NCBI GenBank assembly: GCA_934622035.1
Contig: CAKTVG010000001.1
Location: 148,454-212,453, forward strand
Reading direction: 5' to 3'
DNA from: an uncultured Oscillospiraceae bacterium
Lineage (GTDB): Bacteria; Bacillota; Clostridia; Oscillospirales; Oscillospiraceae
Length of the DNA: 64,000 bases
Every line of letters starts with the position of its first letter. The stretch's first letter is position 1. The notes under the pieces were generated by a model. It had not been told where the DNA came from and made no database searches. It saw nothing but the letters and a program-made list of their open reading frames with translations. Made by a program: the position numbers and the translations under genes. Shown piece after piece: positions 1 through 7,673 of this stretch.

Positions 1-1
1 C

Positions 2-1354
2 ACGAACCACACCGTCATGAGCGAAGCGCTCGAGCGCTGGAGCGTCGATCTGTTCCGCGAGCAGCTGCCGCGCGTTTACTCCATCTGCGTGGAGATCAAC
101 CGCCGCCTGATCGAGCATCTGTGCGCGGTGTATCCCAACGACTGGGGCAAGATCAACTATATGGCCGTCATTGCGAACAATGAGGTGCGCATGGCGAACC
201 TCTGCCTCGCGGCCTGCCACGCCGTCAACGGCGTTTCCAAGCTGCACACGGACATCCTGCGCAACGGCATCTTCCGCGACTACTGCCAGATCACGCCGGA
301 CCGCTTCCTCAACGTGACGAACGGCATCGCGTACCGCCGCTGGCTGTGCCAGTCCGATCCGCTGCTGACGGACTACCTGACCACGCTCATCGGCGACGGC
401 TTCAAGCGCGATGCGCGCGACCTGGAAAAGCTCATGAAGTACGTGGACGACGAGAAGGTCCTTGCCGAGCTGCGCCGCATCAAGCGCAAGAACAAGGAGC
501 GTCTTGCCAAACTCATCGAGGAGCAGAACGGCATCCGCGTCAATCCGGATTCGATTTTCGATATCCAGATCAAGCGCCTGCACGAGTATAAGCGCCAGCT
601 TCTGAACATTCTGCATGTGCTCTATCTCTATAATCAGATCAAGAAGAACCCCGACGCGCCCTTTGTTTCGCGCACCTTCATCTTTGCGGCGAAGGCCTCG
701 GCGGGCTATATCCGCGCAAAGCAGATCATCAGCCTGATCGTTGCGGTTTCCAACTTCATCAACGCCGACCCGCAGGTGCGCGATAAGCTGAAGGTCGTCT
801 TCATTGAGGACTACAAGGTCTCCCTCGCGGAGATCATCATCCCGGCGGCGGACATCTCCGAGCAGATTTCCGTGGCGGGCAAGGAGGCCTCCGGCACCGG
901 CAACATGAAGCTGATGATCAACGGCGCCGTCACCATCGGCACGCTGGACGGCGCGAACGTCGAGATCCACGAGCAGGTGGGCGACGAGAACATCTTCCTC
1001 TTCGGCATGAAGGCCCACGAGGTTGACGCGCTGTGGCAGCGCGGCTACGATCCCAACGAGTTCCTGACGCCTGAGCTGCGGGAGGTTCTGGAAATGCTGA
1101 CCTCCGGCATCCTTGGCCAGCGCTTCGACGATTTGGTCGATTCCCTGCTGACCAAGCGCTTCGGCGTGGCGGATGCCTATATGACGATTGCCGACTTTGC
1201 CGACTATGCGCGCGCACAGAAAGTCGTCTCCGAAACGTATCTGGATGAGAAGAAGTTTGCGCAGATGTCCCTGGTCAACATCGCCAAGGCGGGCATTTTC
1301 TCCTCCGATCGCGCGGTCGAGGAGTACGCCGAGAAGATTTGGAACCTTGACTGA
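2..1354 (+). CDS. glgP: Glycogen/maltodextrin phosphorylase, 5' truncated by window edge
   Basis: Releases glucose-1-phosphate from the non-reducing end of alpha-1,4-glucans using a pyridoxal phosphate cofactor in the cytoplasm. The reading frame is open from base 2 with the family motif TNHTVMSEALE, so the N-terminal half lies outside the window and the ATG at 17 is internal. The PLP site is seen as EASGTGNMKLMINGA, with the Schiff-base lysine codon at 908-910, followed by TIGTLDGANVE; DIQIKRLHEYKRQ lies about 110 residues earlier. The TGA stop shares its A with the ATG of the next gene, so the two are translationally coupled. The family is certain from these motifs; whether glycogen or maltodextrin is the main substrate cannot be decided. 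Confidence 0.97.
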   Translation, partial: TNHTVMSEALERWSVDLFREQLPRVYSICVEINRRLIEHLCAVYPNDWGKINYMAVIANNEVRMANLCLAACHAVNGVSKLHTDILRNGIFRDYCQITPDRFLNVTNGIAYRRWLCQSDPLLTDYLTTLIGDGFKRDARDLEKLMKYVDDEKVLAELRRIKRKNKERLAKLIEEQNGIRVNPDSIFDIQIKRLHEYKRQLLNILHVLYLYNQIKKNPDAPFVSRTFIFAAKASAGYIRAKQIISLIVAVSNFINADPQVRDKLKVVFIEDYKVSLAEIIIPAADISEQISVAGKEASGTGNMKLMINGAVTIGTLDGANVEIHEQVGDENIFLFGMKAHEVDALWQRGYDPNEFLTPELREVLEMLTSGILGQRFDDLVDSLLTKRFGVADAYMTIADFADYARAQKVVSETYLDEKKFAQMSLVNIAKAGIFSSDRAVEEYAEKIWNLD

Positions 1355-3192
1355 TGCGAATTCTGTTTAACAGCAGGCAGGAAGCTTACAAAACCCCGTT
1401 CGGAACGCTCCGGACGGGGGAATCCTGTATGATGAAGATTCAGATCCCCTGCAACTGCGGCGCGATTGTCGTGGAGCTGGTGCTGGAAAACTGCGAGGAG
1501 CAGCCCTGCCGCACGGTGGCGTTTGAAAAGGAATGCAGCGACGGCGTCTATGACACCTGGCGCGGCGTGTTCACGCAGGAGCGCGGGCTGTATTTCTACT
1601 GGTTTCGGATCCACAAGCCGGACGGCAGCTTCCGCCTGTTCCGGCAGGGCGACCAGACCAATATGGAAGCGGGCGATAAGTGGCAGCTCAGCGTGATCCC
1701 GGCGGATTTCACCGTCCCGGATTACGCGCGCGGCACGGTGATGTATCAGATCTTTCCGGACCGCTTCCACCGAGTGGGAAGCTGCGACGTTTCCCAAAAG
1801 CTTGGCCCGTTCTGGGTACACGAGCACCCGACCGACACACCGCAGTTTACGGCCGACGCCGGCGGCAACTGGTGCAACGACTTTTACGGCGGGAATTTGC
1901 AGGGCATCCGTGAAAAGCTGCCCTATCTGCACGGCCTTGGCGTGACGGTGCTGTACCTCAACCCGGTATTCATGGCCTACTCCAACCACCGCTATGACAC
2001 CGCCGACTATAAGCGCATTGACCCCATGCTCGGCACGCAGGAGGACTTTGCCGCCCTCTGTGCCGACGCGCACGCGCTGGGGATGCGCGTCATTCTTGAC
2101 GGCGTGTTTTCCCACACCGGCAGCAACAGCGCCTATTTCGACGCTAAGGGCATTTTCGGCCACGGCGCCGTTTCCGACCCGCAGTCGCCCTACCGCTCCT
2201 GGTATCGCTTCCGGCACTATCCGGACGACTATGACGCCTGGTGGAACATGCCGACGCTGCCGAATGTGGAGGAATTGTCGGAAAGTTATGTCAACTACGT
2301 CATCGAGGATGAGGACTCCGTGCTGGCCCACTGGCTGCGGCTCGGCGCGGACGGCTTCCGCCTGGACGTCGTGGACGAGCTGCCGGACGAGTTTGTTCTG
2401 AAGCTGAAGCAGCGGCTGCGCCGCCTCAAGCCGGACTCGCTGCTCATCGGCGAGGTCTGGGAGGACGCGTCAAACAAGCGCGCCTATGGCATTTCCCGCC
2501 GCTACTTCGTGGATGGCGAGCTGGACAGCGTGATGAACTACCCCTGGCAGAAGGCGATCATCGCCTATGTTACGGGGGAGGACGACGGCAGCGGGCTTGG
2601 CGAGCGCATTATGCAGCTTGCCGAGAACTACCCGCCGCAGGTGCTCGCCTGTGTGATGAATCTGCTTGGCTCCCACGACACGATGCGCATTCTGACTCGC
2701 CTGGGCGACGGCTTCCACGGTTCGAAGGCCGAGTGGGCGCAGCACCGTATGACGCCGGAGTCGCGGCGGGAGGCAGTTTCCCGGTTGCACCGGGCGGCCT
2801 TCCTGCAATTCATGCTGCCCGGCATGGCCAGCATTTATTATGGCGACGAGGCCGGCATGGAGGGCGGCGAGGATCCCTTCTGCCGCCGCTATTATCCCTG
2901 GGGAGCGGAGGACACGGCGCTTCGCACGTATTTCGCGGCCCTGTGCCGCGTGAAGAACGACACGCCTGTGCTGAAGGATGGCGACGTCCGCGTTTTGCAG
3001 GCGGGCGGCGGGAAAATTGCCTTCGTCCGGACGATGCCGGAAGGTGCACGAGTGGGCGTCTTCATGAATCTGTCGCACGAGGAATGGCAGCCGGAGCAGC
3101 GCGGAGAAATTATTTTTGCCGAGGGGCTTGGGCGGCTTTATGACGGGCAATGCTCCCTGATGCCGCAGGGCTTCTGCCTGCTGCGCCTGTGA
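1354..3192 (+). CDS. GH13 alpha-glycosidase (neopullulanase/cyclomaltodextrinase type)
   Basis: Hydrolyses alpha-glucosidic bonds in maltodextrins, feeding the phosphorylase encoded just upstream. An N-terminal beta-rich region (about 1-120, opening MRILFNSRQEAYKTPFGT, as in CBM34-type N-domains) precedes the GH13 barrel. The four conserved regions are visible: DGVFSHT, GFRLDVVDE (nucleophile Asp near 337), LIGEVWED (acid/base Glu near 367) and NLLGSHDT (Asp near 441). The start at 1354 is kept because the N-domain motif begins there and overlaps the glgP stop by one base; the ATG pair at 1429 would cut that motif. No signal peptide, so cytoplasmic. The exact specificity within GH13 is not resolved. 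Confidence 0.93.
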   Translation: MRILFNSRQEAYKTPFGTLRTGESCMMKIQIPCNCGAIVVELVLENCEEQPCRTVAFEKECSDGVYDTWRGVFTQERGLYFYWFRIHKPDGSFRLFRQGDQTNMEAGDKWQLSVIPADFTVPDYARGTVMYQIFPDRFHRVGSCDVSQKLGPFWVHEHPTDTPQFTADAGGNWCNDFYGGNLQGIREKLPYLHGLGVTVLYLNPVFMAYSNHRYDTADYKRIDPMLGTQEDFAALCADAHALGMRVILDGVFSHTGSNSAYFDAKGIFGHGAVSDPQSPYRSWYRFRHYPDDYDAWWNMPTLPNVEELSESYVNYVIEDEDSVLAHWLRLGADGFRLDVVDELPDEFVLKLKQRLRRLKPDSLLIGEVWEDASNKRAYGISRRYFVDGELDSVMNYPWQKAIIAYVTGEDDGSGLGERIMQLAENYPPQVLACVMNLLGSHDTMRILTRLGDGFHGSKAEWAQHRMTPESRREAVSRLHRAAFLQFMLPGMASIYYGDEAGMEGGEDPFCRRYYPWGAEDTALRTYFAALCRVKNDTPVLKDGDVRVLQAGGGKIAFVRTMPEGARVGVFMNLSHEEWQPEQRGEIIFAEGLGRLYDGQCSLMPQGFCLLRL

Positions 3193-3197
3193 GAAGA

Positions 3198-3218
3198 GAC
3201 GGGCGAAAAACGCCCGTC
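3198..3218 (+). terminator. GC-rich hairpin after the GH13 gene
   Basis: GACGGGCG and CGCCCGTC pair around an A5 loop just after the stop codon. No uridine tract follows, so it may be a weak terminator or an mRNA 3' stabiliser. Confidence 0.5.
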
Positions 3219-3608
3219 CGCGTCTCAAGGACAAAAAACGAGCGGCTTTTACAATTTGAATGAATAATGCGCTGCGAAAATGCAAGAATCGCCGGGGGAA
3301 AAGCGGGGCAAATTCCCGCCTTACCCCAGTGGCAGTTGTCATATTGACGGTGTTGTTCCTGTAAGATTCCATCCGGACACAAGGCGGTATGCATAGAGTG
3401 TATGAATATACAGGATTGACCGTGCGAGAGAGGGAGACAGCCTGTCGCTCTGACAAAGACAAAACAGAAACATATTTGGCCCTCGAAAGCCGAATTGACC
3501 GCCGGTTTCTGCTAAAAACAAATTTTTTGGCAAATACAAAATTCGTAGAATTCACAAAAAATGCCGAAAATTGCTGATTTTACATTCAAATGTTGTTCAT
3601 ATTATATA
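3219..3608. other. Intergenic stretch without a recognisable gene
   Basis: About 390 bases become progressively AT-rich towards the promoter at 3609. Short open frames exist on both strands but none has a ribosome binding site, coding-like composition or a recognisable product. I see no RNA motif here. Confidence 0.5.
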
Positions 3609-3637
3609 TTGACAATTTTGCTGCCCCATGGTATAAT
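3609..3637 (+). promoter_or_regulatory. Consensus sigma-A promoter
   Basis: Perfect TTGACA (3609-3614) and TATAAT (3632-3637) are separated by 17 bases, 48 bases before the start codon at 3685. Confidence 0.9.
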
Positions 3638-3684
3638 CCCTGCATATTCGGGGAATAGCCGGGGAAACCGGACGGAGGATGCAC

Positions 3685-4233
3685 ATGGTCAGAAAAAAGT
3701 ACGCCCAGGACTATCGGTCCGAGACGATCCTGACCCCCGGAGGACACCGCCGGACGGTGGTGACCTATATCGGCGTGTATTACCGCTTCGCGGCGGAACC
3801 GAAGACCGTTCGGCGCACAAAGCTCTGGTACAGCATTTTGACCGCACTGTCTGCGGCGCTGTGGCTGCTGCTTCTGCTGGCGAACGTCCGGCCGCTGGCA
3901 AACAGCTGGGCCTTCACCGCACCGATGGTAATCGGCATTGCGGCAGTCGGCGAGGAGCTGATGGCGCTCTGGCGCCTGCACACGGCGAAGGAGCACGTCA
4001 CGCGCGAGCACAACGATAAGCTCTACGGCCGCTACCAGTTCTTTTCCGGTGCGCAGACGGCACTTGGCCTGTGTGCGTTGGCGAGCGGCATCGTGATGCT
4101 ATGCACGAACGAATTTTCCGCGTTGAACCTGCTTCTGTGCTGCGGCGCTGCGGCGTGGGCGGCGTGCGGCGTGGTCATGTACCTGCTGCGTGGGAACCTC
4201 CGCATGGAGGAGCTTCCGCAGGATACATTATAA
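3685..4233 (+). CDS. Small multi-pass membrane protein, function unknown
   Basis: A 182-residue protein with a charged N-terminus (about 1-48) and four hydrophobic segments arranged as two pairs (about 49-85 and 115-165), separated by a charged loop (LHTAKEHVTREHNDKLYGRY). I do not recognise the family. The ATG at 3679 directly abuts the GGAGG at 3674-3678; the second ATG at 3685 has a 6-base spacing and is the better start. It sits alone behind a perfect promoter and just upstream of the peptide transporter operon, with 51 bases between. Nothing in the sequence ties it functionally to that operon. Confidence 0.75.
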   Translation: MVRKKYAQDYRSETILTPGGHRRTVVTYIGVYYRFAAEPKTVRRTKLWYSILTALSAALWLLLLLANVRPLANSWAFTAPMVIGIAAVGEELMALWRLHTAKEHVTREHNDKLYGRYQFFSGAQTALGLCALASGIVMLCTNEFSALNLLLCCGAAAWAACGVVMYLLRGNLRMEELPQDTL

Positions 4234-4238
4234 TGTAT
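4223..4238. promoter_or_regulatory. Perfect 16-bp palindrome containing a -10-like hexamer
   Basis: ATACATTATAATGTAT is a perfect inverted repeat overlapping the stop codon of the upstream gene, with TATAAT at 4229-4234. No -35 box is seen at the right spacing. It could be an activator- or repressor-controlled promoter for the transporter operon that starts at 4285. Confidence 0.4.
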
Positions 4239-4284
4239 ATTGGCGGCAATCGCTGCTGAATATAAATCAATAGGAGGAAAGAAA

Positions 4285-6555
4285 ATGAAAAACAAAATCA
4301 TGAAGATCTTCGCAATCGCGCTGGCTCTCGTGATGGTTGTTGCTCTCTTTGCTGGCTGCAAGCCGAGCAGCAAGGCTTCCGGCACGCTGGTTTATGCGAC
4401 TGCAACCTTCGGTCAGAAGTTCAGCCCGTTCTTTGCGACGACTGCTTATGACCAGGAAGTTGTTGACCTGACCCAGGCCGGCCTGCTCACGGCTGACCGT
4501 GAAGGCAACATCGTCCGCAAGGGCATCGAGGGCGAGACCATCGCCTACAACGGCACTGACTACACCTACAAGGGCATCGGCGATGTCGATGTCGTTGAGA
4601 ATGCTGACGGCACCGTCGATTACAACCTGACCATGCGTAAGGACGTTAAGTTCTCCGATGGCAAGAAGGCTACGATCGACGACGTTATCTTCGGCATCTA
4701 TGTTATGTGCGACCCGACCTATGACGGCGCTTCCACTCTTTATGCTCTTCCGATCGAAGGCATGGACGAGTACCGCGGCGGCATGGAATCCCTGATGAAC
4801 GTCATCCTCAAGGCTGGCCCGGACGGCAAGGCCGAGCAGGCGACCGAGGAGCAGACCTCCACGTTCTGGGCTGCGTTCAACGCTGCCGGCGAGAAGTTCG
4901 CTCAGGAAATCATTGATTACGTTATTGCTAACTATGGCGAAGCGTACAACGTTTCCGATGCTGCTGGCGCCGCTGCACTGTGGGGCTACGAAGGCGTTAC
5001 CGATGCAAAGAGCTTCTTCGATCAGATCGTTGCCAACTATGGCTATGACCTCTCCGATGATGGCATCAACAAGGAAGTTGCTGAGACCTCTATCTCCGAC
5101 CTCATCTATGCTGAGCTGGGCGACAAGGTCACCGAGTATCAGAAGGGCGTCTCCACCGGCGAATCCGCTGCCAACATCAAGGGCATCGTTCGTACCGGCG
5201 ACTACAGCATGACCGTGCACTGCACGAGCTTCGATGCTACCGCGATCTACAACATGAGCTTCACCGTTGCTCCGCTGCACTACTACGGCGACGAGAAGGC
5301 TTATGACTACAACAACAATCAGTTCGGCTTCACCAAGGGCGACCTGAGCGGCGTTAAGGCCAAGACCACCCAGCCTATCGGCTGCGGCCCCTATGTCTTC
5401 GACAGCTATGAAAACGGCGTCGTTACCCTGAAGGCCAACACCGAGTACTGGGCAGGCTCCCCCAAGATCGAATACATCCGCATGGTCGAGTCCACCGACA
5501 ACGACTATGTCCCCGGCATCCAGGCTGGCACCTTTGATATCGCTGTTCCGTCCATCAACGCTCAGACCCTGAAGGCTCTGCAGGATGGCAACTCCAACGG
5601 CGAAATCACCGGCGACACCACCACCACCATTCTGGTTGACTACCGCGGCTATGGCTACCTCGGCATGAACGCTGACCTTGTGAACGTCGGCGGCAAGCCC
5701 GAGTCCCAGGAATCCAAGGATCTCCGTCTGGCTATCATGACCGTTCTGTCCGTCCATCGTGACACCGTTATCGACTCCTACTATGGCGACCGCGCAAGCG
5801 TTATCCAGTACCCGATTTCCAACACCTCTTGGGCAGCTCCCCGTCCCACCGACGAAGGCTATGAGACTGCTTACAGCAAGGATGTTGACGGCAACCCCAT
5901 CTACACCGAGGGTATGTCCGAGCAGCAGAAGTACGAGGCGGCTCTGAAGGCTGCTGTCGGCTATCTGAAGGCTGCCGGCTACACCTACGACGAAGCAACC
6001 GGTAAGTTCACCGCTGCTCCGGAAGGCGCAAAGCTTGAATACGAAATCATGGTTCCTGGCCAGGGCGAAGGCGACCATCCCGCATTTGGCGTGGCACTGG
6101 CTGCTTCCGAACAGCTCAAGACCATCGGCTTCAACCTGATCGTCTCCGACGTTGAGACCTCTGTTTGGAACAACGCTCTCGAGGGCAACACCGCTGAGCT
6201 GTGGTGCGCTGCATGGCAGTCCACTGCTGACCCCGATATGTATCAGGTCTACTACAGCGACAACGCTCATGGTCAGGGCACGAACTCCAACCACTATCAG
6301 ATCGTTGACAGCCAGCTCGATCAGCTGATCGTTGACGCCCGTTCCAGCTCCGATACCGCTTATCGTAAGGCTACCTACAAGCAGTGCCTCGATATCATCC
6401 TGAGCTGGGGCTGCGAACTGCCTCTCTATCAGAGAAAGGACTGCACTGTCGTTTCTTCCCAGCGTGTCAATGTTGACACCATGCCCAAGGATATGACTCC
6501 GTACTGGGGCTGGTATGCAGAGATCGAGAACCTGGAAGTTATCAGCGCCCAGTAA
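4285..6555 (+). CDS. Peptide ABC transporter substrate-binding lipoprotein (SBP_bac_5)
   Basis: Extracytoplasmic receptor that delivers peptides to the permease pair encoded downstream. The signal peptide ends in the lipobox LFAGC (Cys at residue 24), so the mature protein is lipid-anchored. Family features include TLVYATATFGQKFSPFF at the mature start, FSDGKKATIDDVIFGI, and a C-terminal segment with ADPDMYQVYYS. At 756 residues it is well above the usual 520-600; a helical, Ala/Glu-rich stretch at roughly residues 160-300 seems to be the extra part. The start at 4285 follows TAGGAGGAAAG; an upstream in-frame ATG has none. Codon choice (many GCT, GTT, ATC) differs from neighbours and fits high expression. 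First gene of the operon. Confidence 0.93.
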   Translation: MKNKIMKIFAIALALVMVVALFAGCKPSSKASGTLVYATATFGQKFSPFFATTAYDQEVVDLTQAGLLTADREGNIVRKGIEGETIAYNGTDYTYKGIGDVDVVENADGTVDYNLTMRKDVKFSDGKKATIDDVIFGIYVMCDPTYDGASTLYALPIEGMDEYRGGMESLMNVILKAGPDGKAEQATEEQTSTFWAAFNAAGEKFAQEIIDYVIANYGEAYNVSDAAGAAALWGYEGVTDAKSFFDQIVANYGYDLSDDGINKEVAETSISDLIYAELGDKVTEYQKGVSTGESAANIKGIVRTGDYSMTVHCTSFDATAIYNMSFTVAPLHYYGDEKAYDYNNNQFGFTKGDLSGVKAKTTQPIGCGPYVFDSYENGVVTLKANTEYWAGSPKIEYIRMVESTDNDYVPGIQAGTFDIAVPSINAQTLKALQDGNSNGEITGDTTTTILVDYRGYGYLGMNADLVNVGGKPESQESKDLRLAIMTVLSVHRDTVIDSYYGDRASVIQYPISNTSWAAPRPTDEGYETAYSKDVDGNPIYTEGMSEQQKYEAALKAAVGYLKAAGYTYDEATGKFTAAPEGAKLEYEIMVPGQGEGDHPAFGVALAASEQLKTIGFNLIVSDVETSVWNNALEGNTAELWCAAWQSTADPDMYQVYYSDNAHGQGTNSNHYQIVDSQLDQLIVDARSSSDTAYRKATYKQCLDIILSWGCELPLYQRKDCTVVSSQRVNVDTMPKDMTPYWGWYAEIENLEVISAQ

Positions 6556-6600
6556 TTCCGGCAGTCTGACTTTCGGTCGATTCTGAAAGAAACCAAGCAA

Positions 6601-6643
6601 TTTACGGCAAGGGGGGCCACCAAGGCCCCCTTTCTGCCGTAAA
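6601..6643 (+). terminator. Long hairpin between binding protein and permease genes
   Basis: TTTACGGCA pairs with TGCCGTAAA, and inside it GGGGGCC pairs with GGCCCCC around ACCAA. With no U-tract it is more likely a partial terminator or 3' stabiliser, which would make the binding protein more abundant than the membrane parts. Confidence 0.7.
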
Positions 6644-6672
6644 ACCAGTATAGAAACAGGGTGGAAAGAAAC

Positions 6673-7662
6673 ATGTCAAAATTTGTTATTAAGCGACTTC
6701 TCTACTCCGCTGTGATCCTCATCGTCGTTATGTTCCTTGTCTACGCGCTGATGTATATGATGCCAAACAATTACATCGAGCAGCAGGCCCGCCAGCTTGC
6801 CACGCGTCCCGGCGCCACCAAGTCCTATCAGGAATGGTTGGACGACCTGAACAAGCAATACGGCATGGATGAGAATATCATTTCGGGTTATTTTACCTGG
6901 TGGAAGAGTGCTCTGACAGGTAATCTCGGCAACAGCTGGCAATGGACCAAGCCCGTCATTGAGGAATTCAACGACACGGTCTGGATTAGCTTTATCCTCA
7001 GCTCCGTTGCTTTTGCATTTGAATTATTGATCGCCATTCCGCTCGGTGTCCTCGCCGCCCGGAAGCAGTATCAGTTTGCGGACTACGCAGCTACAGTCAT
7101 TTCCATGATCTGCATTTCACTGCCTACCTTCTTCCTTGCGTGTCTGCTCAAGCTTGTCTTTGCGACAAAGCTCGGCTGGTTTGACTTTACCGGTATGACC
7201 AGCCGTAACTATCCCCAGCTTTCCGAATTCGGAAAGATCCTCGATGTCGGCAAGCATATGGTCTTGCCCGCAATTACTTTGATTATTATCAGCATCGGTG
7301 GTCTGATGCGTTATACCCGTACCAATATGCTCGAAGTCCTCAATGCGGACTATATCCGCACCGCGCGCGCCAAGGGTGTGCCGGAAAAGAAGGTCATCAG
7401 CAAGCATGCCTTCCGTAATACCCTCATTCCGCTCGTCACCAGCCTCGGCGGCTCTCTGCCGTCCCTGTTCGGCGGCGCGCTGATTACGGAAACGCTGTTT
7501 GGCATTCAGGGCATTGGTTATGCGTCCTACTATTCCATGGTCAGCGCGGACATCCCCTTCACGATGTTCTATCTGACGTTCATCTCCATTCTGACGCTGC
7601 TCGGCAACCTCCTGGCGGATATCCTCTATGCCGCTGTTGACCCGCGCGTCCGTCTCGGCTAA
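6673..7662 (+). CDS. Peptide ABC transporter permease, OppB/DppB type
   Basis: One of the two transmembrane subunits of the importer. It opens with MSKFVIKRLLYSAVIL, the classic OppB N-terminal helix, has about six membrane segments and the cytoplasmic EAA loop (NADYIRTARAKGVPEKKV, near 220-240) that docks on the ATPases, and ends in DPRVRLG. The length of 329 residues is normal for the family. A GTG at 6661 is in frame but the ATG at 6673 matches family N-termini and has a weak GGTGGAAAG ahead. Follows the hairpin after the binding-protein gene and is followed 11 bases later by the partner permease. Confidence 0.93.
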   Translation: MSKFVIKRLLYSAVILIVVMFLVYALMYMMPNNYIEQQARQLATRPGATKSYQEWLDDLNKQYGMDENIISGYFTWWKSALTGNLGNSWQWTKPVIEEFNDTVWISFILSSVAFAFELLIAIPLGVLAARKQYQFADYAATVISMICISLPTFFLACLLKLVFATKLGWFDFTGMTSRNYPQLSEFGKILDVGKHMVLPAITLIIISIGGLMRYTRTNMLEVLNADYIRTARAKGVPEKKVISKHAFRNTLIPLVTSLGGSLPSLFGGALITETLFGIQGIGYASYYSMVSADIPFTMFYLTFISILTLLGNLLADILYAAVDPRVRLG

Positions 7663-7673
7663 GGAGGATCGAT

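Noticed and set aside
3389..3577. 62-codon open frame in the gap before 3609
   Set aside because: No ribosome binding site, unlikely composition, and it runs up to the promoter of the next gene.
4267..6600. 777-codon open frame on the minus strand opposite the binding-protein gene
   Set aside because: It is the antisense register of a highly biased, GC-ending coding sequence; there is no start site and the product is a repetitive Val/Ala/Asp sequence. The same holds for the 1140-codon minus-strand frame over 7659-11081 opposite the permease and ATPase genes.
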